Positions 15,130-23,780 of a stretch of 41,283 nucleotides of DNA are shown one piece after another. Within the stretch, counting starts at the first letter, position 1; the number at the start of each line of letters is the position of its first letter. The stretch comes from Defluviitaleaceae bacterium. Lineage in GTDB: Bacteria > Bacillota > Clostridia > Lachnospirales > WQUN01. The position numbers were made by a program, and so were the translations under genes. The DNA is taken from contig WQVF01000032.1 of assembly GCA_009781725.1 (NCBI GenBank), positions 1 through 41,283 on the forward strand. The letters run 5' to 3'. Below the pieces are notes generated by a model. The model searched no databases. It was not told the origin of the DNA and saw only the letters and a list, made by a program, of their open reading frames with translations.

Positions 15130-16302
15130 TCACCGCACCAAAATCTTTACAATCTCATTATAACTACCAACCCTAAGGGGCATAAACCACCCATGGATAC
15201 CCGAGGTCACTATTATATGTGGGCTGTATGCGTCCTGCTGAAAATGTCCATGGTGGATTACATACATTAGACTTGTGACCACATTAAAGGGAAACATCCC
15301 GCCTCTATGGGTATGCCCAAACATTGCAAGGTCAACATCGTGGCCATATTCCCCTATATGGGTGGGGTTGTGGTCAAATACTATCACGGGTAGGTCTCGG
15401 TCTTGCAGACAAGATTGTACCTCTTCCATGATATCGGGAAAGTTCCTTCGCTCTATACCGGCAAAGCCTCCTCCGGCCATCCAGGGTAGGGGAGCGTCCA
15501 GCCGTCCTACTAACACTAATCGGTCATCGATTATTACATATTCGCAATTGAGCAAATAGATATTGCTTTCCTCAAGGAAATTTATCATCGAACTTACTGT
15601 TCTTCCGGTATCGTGATTGCCTAAGACTGCGAAGACCCCGTAATTTGTGCCGATTGTCCTGAGCAAGGCCGATGCTCTTTCCGGATCCCGAATGGCATAG
15701 AAATCATCATTAAAAATATCCCCTGCAATGGCAACGAAGTCAGGGTTAAGGCTATTTATATATGCTACCATAGGTTCCAGCCGTCTTTCCGAGTGCAGCT
15801 CCCCAAGATGCAAATCGCTGATTAGAACTATTGTCATTTCCCCTTGCATCTCCCGTTGCAATTCAATTTCATATGTTGTGATTCTAATTTGTGTTGCATT
15901 ATAAATACCATAACCCGCAACAAATAATCCCAAGAAAATGGCAACTGTCCCGGCATAAAACCGGCTTTTTATAAATGCATCAGCCGAGACTCCCTTTATG
16001 AGCCTAACAACAAGGAAAATAAGGTCTGCCAGAAGAAATGCCAATAGCACATACAAAAGAACTCCCGTGATATACCCGCCAATCATCCGCAGATGATAAT
16101 TAAAGCTTATGGGAAGAGAAAGCGGCAGCATAGCAAAAAACGTCATAACCCCAAGCAAAATAAATACTGCGGAGAATATCTTTACGTTAAGCTTGGGAAA
16201 TAAATAAGAAAACCACCGATAAAAGCGGTTGCTAATATAGACTACATTGAATGTATGAATGGCGAAAATAAGCAATCCGCCAGTAATACCAAATATGTTC
16301 AT
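15130..16302 (-). CDS. Membrane-anchored metallophosphoesterase (calcineurin-like, YkuE-like)
   Basis: The protein has 390 residues. The start is ATG 16302, with GGAGG six bases upstream; the longer open frame beyond it is non-coding. The first 135 residues hold four or so transmembrane helices. The metallophosphoesterase domain (about 160-385) carries the full metal set: ISDLHLG, AGDIFND, LGNHDTG, FDHNP and MFGHTHRGGMFP. It hydrolyses an unknown phosphoester, by family precedent often a lipid or nucleotide, probably on the outer face. Neighbours on the other strand give no clue to the substrate. Confidence 0.9.
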   Translation of the reverse strand: MNIFGITGGLLIFAIHTFNVVYISNRFYRWFSYLFPKLNVKIFSAVFILLGVMTFFAMLPLSLPISFNYHLRMIGGYITGVLLYVLLAFLLADLIFLVVRLIKGVSADAFIKSRFYAGTVAIFLGLFVAGYGIYNATQIRITTYEIELQREMQGEMTIVLISDLHLGELHSERRLEPMVAYINSLNPDFVAIAGDIFNDDFYAIRDPERASALLRTIGTNYGVFAVLGNHDTGRTVSSMINFLEESNIYLLNCEYVIIDDRLVLVGRLDAPLPWMAGGGFAGIERRNFPDIMEEVQSCLQDRDLPVIVFDHNPTHIGEYGHDVDLAMFGHTHRGGMFPFNVVTSLMYVIHHGHFQQDAYSPHIIVTSGIHGWFMPLRVGSYNEIVKILVR

Positions 16303-16410
16303 TTGTACCTCCAGAAAAAAGCTACGAATGATTATACTACGAACAAGGTCATTTTTGACAAAACAGCGACAATTTTTCACTATATTATTCATTTGGAAGG
16401 AGGGATTACT

Positions 16411-17073
16411 ATCGACATAACAAAAAGCATCAGCGAGGCCACCGCATATATTCATGAAAACTACGACCAGCCTTTCCCTCCACCAAACATATGGAAGGAG
16501 CATGATACTATGGAGCTTATGGATTGCTTTAAAAATGTAAAATTTGAGCGCAAGGAGGCATTCTTCGTTGCGGGAATCGAGGGGGATATTCACTACAACA
16601 GTGAGGCTGCACCATGCCCTATTGCTGGGATGTGGACTATGTGGCACGCTGAGAACCTGATGGCGCGTATCCCATACAAGGTAGGGCCCAATATCTACGG
16701 CATAACCCATAGCGAGACCGCGGACAGCATTGCCAAATACACAGTCTGCGCAGAGGTCAGCAGCCAGTACCGGGAAAACTACGCCACATTCAACCAGTTC
16801 CCGGCTATCGAGGTGTATGATGAGAGGCATGAGTGTGTATTTGCAATGCAAAGTATTGGCATAGGCCCACTAATGCATTACTATATGCATATCATCACAC
16901 CCGGAGGGCCATATGCCACAATTTCTCTTGACCAGCGGAGGTATCAGCCTGATTCTTATCCAGGTTACCGCCACCCTGATTATTACCATATCTATTACCA
17001 GAATTTTTCGCTCTATTTGGATAAAGCACAGCAAAAATACCATCCATCGAAAATTTATCGGCAATATCCTTAG
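16411..17073 (+). pseudogene. Decaying AraC/GyrI-like gene
   Basis: A good AAGGAGGG (16397-16404) is followed after six bases by ATC GAC ATA where ATG would be expected, suggesting a lost start codon. The first 25 residues (SISEATAYIHENYDQPF) look like the beginning of an AraC helix-turn-helix domain. The rest of that domain, about 80 residues, is missing, and a GyrI-like domain follows directly (ERKEAFFVAGIEGDIHYN, MWHAENLMARIPYK, FPAIEVYDE). The frame then runs on for about 160 bases inside the mscS gene without a proper C-terminus. A secondary start at ATG 16510, with AGGAG nine bases upstream, could still give a shortened GyrI-like protein. Confidence 0.55.
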
Positions 17074-17746
17074 CGCAATTATTACCACTGTTGGTGTGGT
17101 TATCGCCCTCAACTGGATTCCGGCATTTTCTACGGTTGTAACCGCTATCCTTGCCGGTTCTGGCATTTTGGCCCTTACAATCGGCCTTGCGGCACAGGAA
17201 TCCCTGGGCAATTTTTTTAACGGGTTATTTATCTCAGTATCCCGCCCATTTGAGGTTGGCGACCGGGTTCATCTCATAAACGCTGATATTACAGGGTTTA
17301 TTGAGGATATTTCCATCCGGCATACGGTCATTCGTACTCTTACCAATAGCCGGATTATCGTTCCTAACTCTATCATGAACAAGGAGCTAATCGAAAATTC
17401 TAATTTCTGCACTCCTCAAGCGGCGGCATTTATCGATGTGATAATCACATACAATTCCGACGTAAATGTCGCCAGTGAAATAATAGCCCGGGTTATAGGC
17501 ACTCACCCTGACTTTGTTGATACTCGCACCGAAGAGCAAAAAGAAAATACCCCAATGGTGCCAGTACTTGTAAGAGCATTGGGGCTTTATGGGGTGGAGC
17601 TAAGAGCCCGAATGTGGACTGCGGAAATTAATTTCATAGCCAACAGCGATGTACGCAAAAGTATCCTGCGCGAGTTTGAAGCGGCGGGTGTTCGTATTGC
17701 GTCCAGTAAAATTATCGATGCACTGATACAGGGGGAGAACGAATGA
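16913..17746 (+). CDS. MscS-family small-conductance mechanosensitive channel
   Basis: The protein has 277 residues. GGAGGG at 16903-16908 places the start at 16913. Three transmembrane helices fill about residues 5-100. The third carries the pore-lining pattern (ILAGSGILALTIGLAAQESL, then NFFNGLFISVSRPFEVGDRV), and the cytosolic beta and alpha/beta vestibule domains follow (IRHTVIRTLTNSRIIVPNS; C-terminal region to 277). It should release solutes on osmotic downshock. The GNAT gene overlaps its stop by four bases, so the two are co-translated. Confidence 0.93.
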   Translation: MPQFLLTSGGISLILIQVTATLIITISITRIFRSIWIKHSKNTIHRKFIGNILSAIITTVGVVIALNWIPAFSTVVTAILAGSGILALTIGLAAQESLGNFFNGLFISVSRPFEVGDRVHLINADITGFIEDISIRHTVIRTLTNSRIIVPNSIMNKELIENSNFCTPQAAAFIDVIITYNSDVNVASEIIARVIGTHPDFVDTRTEEQKENTPMVPVLVRALGLYGVELRARMWTAEINFIANSDVRKSILREFEAAGVRIASSKIIDALIQGENE

Positions 17747-18237
17747 TTAGACCGATGGAAAAATCTGATATACCCCGCGTAGCCGAAATCAATGTCTTTG
17801 GCTGGCGATGTGCCTACAGGGGCATCGTTCCTGACGAGCATATGTTTAAAACCCGGTTGGTGACAACCCATATGGAAAAACTCATAGAGAGATGGGATAA
17901 TAACAACGGCTTCGAAGGCTATGTGTATGATGACGGCATTGTAAAGGCGATTCTTAACATGGGTCCCTGCCCGGAAGAGGACAAAGCAGGCGCCTTTGAG
18001 CTGGGAGTAATATATGTAGACCCCTGCTTCAAAGGCGAGGGCATAGGGACTGCGTTGGCATTGTTCTGCGAAAAAATAGCCGCAGAGCGCGGCTATAAAG
18101 AAATCATATTATGGACTTTTGAGAAGAATGCCCCAGCCAGAGCCTTTTACGAAAAACTTGGCTATAAGACCGATGGTAAAACCATGTTGGTAGGACCTTA
18201 TGAGGCTGTTGGAGTGGGGTATTGTAAAAATATTTAA
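17743..18237 (+). CDS. GNAT-family N-acetyltransferase
   Basis: The protein has 164 residues. The GNAT fold is visible: IRPMEKSDIPRVAEINVFGW at the N-terminus, FELGVIYVDPCFKGEGIGTA with the acetyl-CoA loop (Q/RxxGxG-like, GEGIGT), and WTFEKNAPARAFYEKLGYK near the end. The acceptor is unknown. It starts inside the mscS stop codon (ATGA) and converges with the radical SAM gene, overlapping it by four bases with no terminator between. Confidence 0.9.
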   Translation: MIRPMEKSDIPRVAEINVFGWRCAYRGIVPDEHMFKTRLVTTHMEKLIERWDNNNGFEGYVYDDGIVKAILNMGPCPEEDKAGAFELGVIYVDPCFKGEGIGTALALFCEKIAAERGYKEIILWTFEKNAPARAFYEKLGYKTDGKTMLVGPYEAVGVGYCKNI

Positions 18238-20039
18238 CATTCGCATCCGCACCCGGTACAAAACTCCCGGCAGTTGGGAGTAGTCTCACCAGCTTGTGCC
18301 TTCTCCCATTCCCTTACCAAAAACTCCTTAGTAACCCCCATATCAATAAAATCCCAGGGCAGCAGTTCGTCTGTTGCCTTTTCTCTTGTGTATAACTCCG
18401 GGTCTATACCCACTTCGGAAAAAGCCTCCAGCCACACAGCATATGAAAAATGCTCGCTCCAGCCGTCGAAGATGGCTCCATTTTTATAGGCTGCTTCGAT
18501 TGCCTTGCCCAATCGTCGGTCACCTCTTGCAAGTATCCCTTCGATATGAGCGGTTTTGGCATCGTGATAGCGATAGCTGATTTGCTTTTTTCTAATCGTC
18601 GATTTAACTGCCTGCTGGCCTTCCGTAAAATCTGCCGGGTCAGCCATTGCCACCCATTGAAATGGCGTAAATGCCTTTGGTACAAAGCACGCCGTACTTA
18701 CGGAGATGCTTACCGGACGTTTACGTGCTTCGTAGTCCAGGCGGTAATATGTGTCCACAACGGATTCCGCCAAATCGGCGATTGCAAGTACATCCTCCCT
18801 ACCCTCTCCGGGCAATCCCGCCATAAAATACAGCTTGATTTTATCGTATCCTGCCATAAAGGCACGATAGCAGCCTTCTAGGATTTCTTCTTCCGTTAGA
18901 TTTTTATTGATAACATCCCTCATTTTTTGGCTACCGGCCTCCGGTGCCACCGTTAATGAGGTTTTGCGCAGAGCCTGGGTTTTTGATATTGCCTCCAGTG
19001 ATACCGCGTCTACACGGGTTGAGGGCAGAGATATATTTACCCTGCGGCGGGAGGTCTCTTCCAATAATACATCAATTAGGGGAGAAAAATCCTCATGGTC
19101 GCAGGCACTCAAGGCCAGTAATGATATTTCCTCATGGCCGGTGGTATCCATCAGATTTTTGGCATGAGTCAGTATTTCGTCCGGGGTACGCTCCCGCAAC
19201 GGCCGGTAAATAAACCCGGCCTGGCAGAAACGGCAGCCTCGCATACAGCCCCGTGCAATCTCTACCACGGCACGATTATGGACAGATTCCACCAAGGGTA
19301 CAATAAATCTATCTGGGAAATAGCCCAAACTTGGTGAAAACGCTCGAGCTACCCTTGCCGGTGCTTCCGAATGATTGGGGGTAAAACCCCCAAGATTCCC
19401 CTCCTCCGAATATTCCGCATCATAAAACCGTGGCACATAAACTCCGGGAACATTACATATGCTTGCAAGGAAATCAGTCTTTGTCCCTTTATTTTCACGA
19501 TACATATCCAGTACGATATCAAGAGTTGCTTCCCCATCTCCAATATAAAAAAAATCCACAAAATCAGCCATAGGCTCAGGATTGGTGGCACATGGCCCTC
19601 CCGCACAAATTAGTGGATAATCCCCTCCCCTATCCTCGGCACGGAAAGGTATCCCCGCCAGGTCAAGCATGGCAAGCATATTGGTATATGACATTTCATA
19701 TTGAAGGGTAAACCCCAATATATCAAAGTCCTTTAACCCATCCCCAGACTCTATTGCAAAGAGAGGTGCATTCTTTTCCTTGAGCAACGCCACCATATCA
19801 AACCATGGCATAAATGCCCGCTCGCACCATGTATCCCCCCGGCGGTTGAGATAAAAATATAGTATCTGCAACCCAAGATGGCTCATACCCACTTCGTAGG
19901 TATCTGGGAAGCAGAAGGCAAAGCGGGTCAGGCTTTCTTTTTGGCTGGATTTGTCCACGGCATTTACCTCACCGCCGTTGTAACATCCGGGCTTATTTAT
20001 TTTTACGAAATCATCAGCACTAATCAGTTGTCTGCTCAT
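18234..20039 (-). CDS. B12-binding-domain radical SAM protein, TIGR03960-like
   Basis: The protein has 601 residues from ATG 20039, which has AAGGAAGGTGA upstream; the frame is open a further 42 bases but without a better start. The N-terminal half has a cobalamin-binding-like domain (FCFPDTYEVGMSHLGLQILY, GDGEATLDIV). The radical SAM cluster motif is EIARGCMRGCRFCQAGF (CxxxCxxC), followed by SLPSTRVDAVSLEAISKT and GLPGEGREDVLAI. The C-terminus ends in a Cys cluster (CREFCTGCGCEC). The function of this family is unknown. In many Firmicutes the gene is followed by a DUF2344 partner near ribonuclease G and ribosomal genes; that context is absent here. It overlaps the MFS gene by 20 bases. Confidence 0.9.
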   Translation of the reverse strand: MSRQLISADDFVKINKPGCYNGGEVNAVDKSSQKESLTRFAFCFPDTYEVGMSHLGLQILYFYLNRRGDTWCERAFMPWFDMVALLKEKNAPLFAIESGDGLKDFDILGFTLQYEMSYTNMLAMLDLAGIPFRAEDRGGDYPLICAGGPCATNPEPMADFVDFFYIGDGEATLDIVLDMYRENKGTKTDFLASICNVPGVYVPRFYDAEYSEEGNLGGFTPNHSEAPARVARAFSPSLGYFPDRFIVPLVESVHNRAVVEIARGCMRGCRFCQAGFIYRPLRERTPDEILTHAKNLMDTTGHEEISLLALSACDHEDFSPLIDVLLEETSRRRVNISLPSTRVDAVSLEAISKTQALRKTSLTVAPEAGSQKMRDVINKNLTEEEILEGCYRAFMAGYDKIKLYFMAGLPGEGREDVLAIADLAESVVDTYYRLDYEARKRPVSISVSTACFVPKAFTPFQWVAMADPADFTEGQQAVKSTIRKKQISYRYHDAKTAHIEGILARGDRRLGKAIEAAYKNGAIFDGWSEHFSYAVWLEAFSEVGIDPELYTREKATDELLPWDFIDMGVTKEFLVREWEKAQAGETTPNCREFCTGCGCEC

Positions 20040-21297
20040 TGCCTTCACCTTCCTTTTTTTTAGGCCTTTCCAACGAGACAATTACACCCATCAAAATAAA
20101 TAGTCCTACACATATTATAAAGGGAATTTGTCTGTTGATACCGGAGAGCTGCCCGATAATAATCCCAAAGGGGCTGGAAACCCCAAGCATTATCACAGTA
20201 AGCAGGCTCATAATCCTAGCCCTCTCTCCAGGGTCTATATTTTGAAAAACCAAGGTATCCCGCCGTGGCAAGAAAAGTCCTGCCGCACAAGCATCCAGTG
20301 CAGTATAAATCACCAACAGGAATATAGTCTCAGGTGGGGTCAAAATCAGCAGTGTAAACCCACAAATATATATCCCCAGACCTAGTAGCATGACCTTGTA
20401 TTGAGGAAAGCGATTAAGTCTGTCCTGAACACCCAAGAAAAATACCAGCATAATTGCCGCCCGCAAAATAGGAAACACCACCAGGAATTGCTCTGGGAGC
20501 AGCAAATCCTGGGTTACATACAGGGCAAAAAAGTTATTGGATGTCATCTGCTGGATACTGAGCAGGGTAATCAGAATAAGTACCCGCCATGTAGCGGGAG
20601 TTCTTATAATTTGTTTAAAAACAGCCCCATACTCTGTAATCAGCTTCCAGTAAGAAACATTGATGGTCTCTTCCCGTCGGACCTTTCCCTGCCCCGTTTC
20701 ATGACCGTATACGTAAAGAATAAAAAATTTTATTGTCATCGTTACAAAGCCGACACCAAAAATCACCCGCATAACAGGCACAAGGCTATATATCCCAATA
20801 AAAATCCCAGATATGGGCACAAAAAAAGTAGCAAGCATACTTGCGATATAAATCAGATTATATATCTGAATAACCTTATCATTGGGGATGTCCTCCGCCA
20901 GTAGACATTGCCATGAAACATTACTGACCTGCCAGAAGCTGTTAAACACAATCGCCATCAGAAACCAACGGAAATCCTGGGCAAATGCCCAAATAAGCAT
21001 GGGCATACTCCAAGAGAGTAAGTCCGCAATCAAGGTAGTAAGCCGCCGCCCTAGCTTATCTGTGGCGACTCCCCCTAACAAAGCGGTAAACATCTGCATA
21101 ACAAGGCCAACAGTAATAAGGATGCCGATATCGGCATCCTCCAGGCCTAAGCTCCACATATATAGTGTAAAAAATGGGGAATACAAAGCCCATGGTATGC
21201 CCCAGAGAGGTTCGGTTATAACGCAGTAACGAGGGTTTCCTTTAAGGGTTCTAAGAAAAGCCAGAGTAGGATTTCTACTCAGCCATGATTTTATCAT
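20020..21297 (-). CDS. Major facilitator superfamily transporter
   Basis: The protein has 425 residues with about 12 transmembrane segments. The loop between helices 2 and 3 has GGVATDKLGRRLTTLIADLL, the MFS A-motif pattern. The central cytosolic loop (GHETGQGKVRREETINVSYW) separates the two halves. AAGGAGA lies 12 bases upstream of the start. The C-terminus is charged (ERPKKKEGEGNEQTTD). The substrate cannot be told. It lies 29 bases after the cdaR stop and overlaps the next gene, so it belongs to the cdaA-cdaR transcription unit. Confidence 0.88.
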   Translation of the reverse strand: MIKSWLSRNPTLAFLRTLKGNPRYCVITEPLWGIPWALYSPFFTLYMWSLGLEDADIGILITVGLVMQMFTALLGGVATDKLGRRLTTLIADLLSWSMPMLIWAFAQDFRWFLMAIVFNSFWQVSNVSWQCLLAEDIPNDKVIQIYNLIYIASMLATFFVPISGIFIGIYSLVPVMRVIFGVGFVTMTIKFFILYVYGHETGQGKVRREETINVSYWKLITEYGAVFKQIIRTPATWRVLILITLLSIQQMTSNNFFALYVTQDLLLPEQFLVVFPILRAAIMLVFFLGVQDRLNRFPQYKVMLLGLGIYICGFTLLILTPPETIFLLVIYTALDACAAGLFLPRRDTLVFQNIDPGERARIMSLLTVIMLGVSSPFGIIIGQLSGINRQIPFIICVGLFILMGVIVSLERPKKKEGEGNEQTTD

Positions 21298-21326
21298 TTA
21301 TATATTCGGTCTCCTTGTGTAGCGAA

Positions 21327-22817
21327 TTAGTCCTCACCATTTTCATCATACGGGTCGGGGTCATCGTCACCATTTGGGTCATATGGGTCATCGCCATTGC
21401 CGTTTTCGCCGTTACCGTTTTCATCCGGGGGTGGGGTTGGCTCGGGGGTTGGAGTGGGAATGGGGGTTGGGGTTGGCGTGGGTGCCGGGGTTGGCTCTGG
21501 TGTTGGGGTCGGTGATGGGATTGGCTCTACAGGGTCTTCCGGGGCAACTGTTGCCGGTTCAAAAATCTGAATTTCAACAGATTGAAGGGGCTCTGCCAAG
21601 CTAACACCCTCTGGGAGGTTGATAATATTAAGGGACACCATTTGGATACCCACAGGTCGGTTTCGCAAGTCAAAAGCAACTGTAAGATCGTTTGCCGTCA
21701 TAGCACCCACTCTAGACTGAGGCCCGCTTATTGCTACCCGTACAGAAAGGGGAGCGTTTATAGCTTGATAAAGAGCACCACCGTCAGTAACAAATACATC
21801 CCGCCATGGCACAATGATATTGCGTGTTTGGATAGGCTCTACTGTAACAATAACCATAATCTCGGTGGGTGCGTTTTGGCTTAAGGCCAATCCCTCTGGT
21901 ATAAAATCGATAACGTCAACATAAATCTCATCACTCCCCGCCAAGCCATCCGGGTCAAACTGAAGCAAAATATATTCTGTAGTACTCAGCTGCTCTGGGG
22001 TGCCTACCACATCTATTGTAAACTCAGAGACTCGAATCTCCGATATTATGAATCCCGGAGCCATTTCTCCAATAGGTTCCACCCTAAGCTCCATTGCCTG
22101 TACCGATAAAAACACAGGCCTTACCGTAGTCTGACTGACACTAAGCGTCAGCACATCCCTTGTTATATCTTCGTTATTATGATTGATTACCCTTATGGAT
22201 GCATCTACCTCGTCGCCTATACCCATATTTGTCAGGTCAACTTCGACTCGCAAATGGTCAATGGTGTTCATTACTTCTCTGGCTGCGGTTACTGCGACAT
22301 TAGGGTTTATCACTTGCAACTCTTGCAGCTCTAAGCCTTCACTTACTTGGCCTATCCCCTCCGCCCGTACAGGGAAGGTCCTGCGTTCTCGTATATCAAG
22401 CTCAACATCTACAAAGGCGGTACGCACAGATTGAAATTCAAAACCTGGCATCAGGTTCACATTAACAGGCAGCCTTTCAGTTATAGGACCTTCAGAATCA
22501 CGTACACGAGCAATATTAACGGATCGCATATCTACATATACAATAAAATCATCCATGCTTACCTGGCCAAAACTGCTGCGATGTCCACGAACACTTAAAC
22601 TAATAGAAGTCCCAAGGAGTTCGGCTTCATTGACCAGCACAAGGTTCTCATTTACCAATATTTCATGGTTGTGCACCCGCAGATTGGTAGAATGAGGCCT
22701 GTTCTCTAACGGGTCATGAAGATGCATTGCAACGAACCATATAATAATAGCTAGTCCAAGGGATATAAGCTTCCAATGCAAATCGGTATAGAAAAAAGAT
22801 AGGATTTTCTTAATCAT
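21327..22817 (-). CDS. cdaR: YbbR-domain protein, regulator of CdaA
   Basis: The protein has 496 residues. One N-terminal transmembrane helix (about 14-32) is followed by several YbbR repeats of about 85 residues on the outer face; each contains a beta-rich segment such as FPVRAEGIGQVSEGLELQEL. The last 75 residues are low complexity: Pro/Thr repeats, then an Asp/Asn/Gly-rich acidic end (NGDDDPDPYDENGED), which may sit in the cell wall or bind cations. CdaR binds CdaA in the membrane and tunes c-di-AMP synthesis. The four-base overlap with cdaA is conserved gene order. glmM, the usual third gene, is not next. Confidence 0.93.
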   Translation of the reverse strand: MIKKILSFFYTDLHWKLISLGLAIIIWFVAMHLHDPLENRPHSTNLRVHNHEILVNENLVLVNEAELLGTSISLSVRGHRSSFGQVSMDDFIVYVDMRSVNIARVRDSEGPITERLPVNVNLMPGFEFQSVRTAFVDVELDIRERRTFPVRAEGIGQVSEGLELQELQVINPNVAVTAAREVMNTIDHLRVEVDLTNMGIGDEVDASIRVINHNNEDITRDVLTLSVSQTTVRPVFLSVQAMELRVEPIGEMAPGFIISEIRVSEFTIDVVGTPEQLSTTEYILLQFDPDGLAGSDEIYVDVIDFIPEGLALSQNAPTEIMVIVTVEPIQTRNIIVPWRDVFVTDGGALYQAINAPLSVRVAISGPQSRVGAMTANDLTVAFDLRNRPVGIQMVSLNIINLPEGVSLAEPLQSVEIQIFEPATVAPEDPVEPIPSPTPTPEPTPAPTPTPTPIPTPTPEPTPPPDENGNGENGNGDDPYDPNGDDDPDPYDENGED

Positions 22818-23689
22818 TTCGATCCTCCCTTTTTCTTTGATTTGCTTTTCTTGAACAACGCAAAACGGGGTTTGGCTACTGGTGCGCCAAAAATAAGCAT
22901 TTCTCGCATCTGAGCCTCGGATACACCCCGTGTAAGCTGGCCGTCTATAGCAACAGACATTGTCCCTGTCTCCTCAGATACCACGACTACTCTAGCATCA
23001 GATACCTCTGTCATGCCCACAGCAGCCCGGTGACGGGTACCAAGTGCGCTGTCTATAGATTCACCGGTCAGAGGCAGAATACATTTAGCTGCCGCTATCC
23101 GATTATTGCGAATGATAACGGCACCATCATGTAAAGGGGTGTTTTTCTCAAATATATTGAGCAAAAGCTGGCTGCTTACCTGAGCATCTATAGGAATGCC
23201 CGACCTCTCCTGCTCTCCTAAGTCAATAGAGTGCTCTACTACAATAAGTGCACCGGTGGCAACATCGCTCATTGCTTTTGCGGCTTTTACAATTTCATCA
23301 ATGGTTTCGTCAGAGGCATAGACCTTTTGCTCACCGCTTTCGATTTTAAAGGATGCGAGATATTGCCCACGGCCCATTTGCTCCAAGACCTTCCTAAGCT
23401 CCGGCTGGAATAGTACAACCAGCGCAATAAGCCCGACAGTAAATGCATGTTCCAAAAGCCATCCTAGGGTTATAAGATCAAAAACAGTAGCGATAATGCG
23501 CAATACCAAAACAAGGGCAATGCCTCTTATTAATACCCAAGCATGGGTACGTTTTATCCAGCGTAAAATCAAATATAAAATCCCGGCAATAATTAAGATA
23601 TCCAGCACTTGGGCAAACCCAAACTGTGGAAATCTTAATACCGGGATATTGGTCATATCTATTAGCCAATCAATTAAGCTGTAGAACAT
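22814..23689 (-). CDS. cdaA: Membrane-bound diadenylate cyclase CdaA
   Basis: The protein has 291 residues and makes c-di-AMP from two ATP. ATG 23689 has GGAGGAG upstream; the longer frame above it is not needed. Three transmembrane helices lie in residues 18-85. The DAC domain (about 95-255) has the catalytic motifs TPLHDGAVIIRNN (DGA) and LGTRHRAAVGMTE (RHR). The C-terminus is basic (FKKSKSKKKGG). c-di-AMP controls potassium and osmolyte balance and wall integrity in Firmicutes. It is translationally coupled to cdaR and lies downstream of two membrane proteins with Pro/Arg tails. Confidence 0.96.
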   Translation of the reverse strand: MFYSLIDWLIDMTNIPVLRFPQFGFAQVLDILIIAGILYLILRWIKRTHAWVLIRGIALVLVLRIIATVFDLITLGWLLEHAFTVGLIALVVLFQPELRKVLEQMGRGQYLASFKIESGEQKVYASDETIDEIVKAAKAMSDVATGALIVVEHSIDLGEQERSGIPIDAQVSSQLLLNIFEKNTPLHDGAVIIRNNRIAAAKCILPLTGESIDSALGTRHRAAVGMTEVSDARVVVVSEETGTMSVAIDGQLTRGVSEAQMREMLIFGAPVAKPRFALFKKSKSKKKGGSK

Positions 23690-23780
23690 TGTACTCCTCC
23701 ATGAAGAGGCAGAATATATATTAACCACGAAGGGCACGGAAAACACGAATTTTTAGTGCTTTTCGTGATTTATTATTTTA

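Noticed and set aside
16303..16851. Extended N-terminus of the metallophosphoesterase (open frame to 16851)
   Set aside because: The extra residues do not resemble the family, overlap the opposite-strand GyrI remnant, and an ideal GGAGG places the start at 16302.
21317..21330. TAGCGAATTA at the cdaR stop codon as a sixth palindromic element
   Set aside because: Only ten bases match one end of the family. There is no opposite arm or core, so chance or a deletion remnant cannot be told apart.
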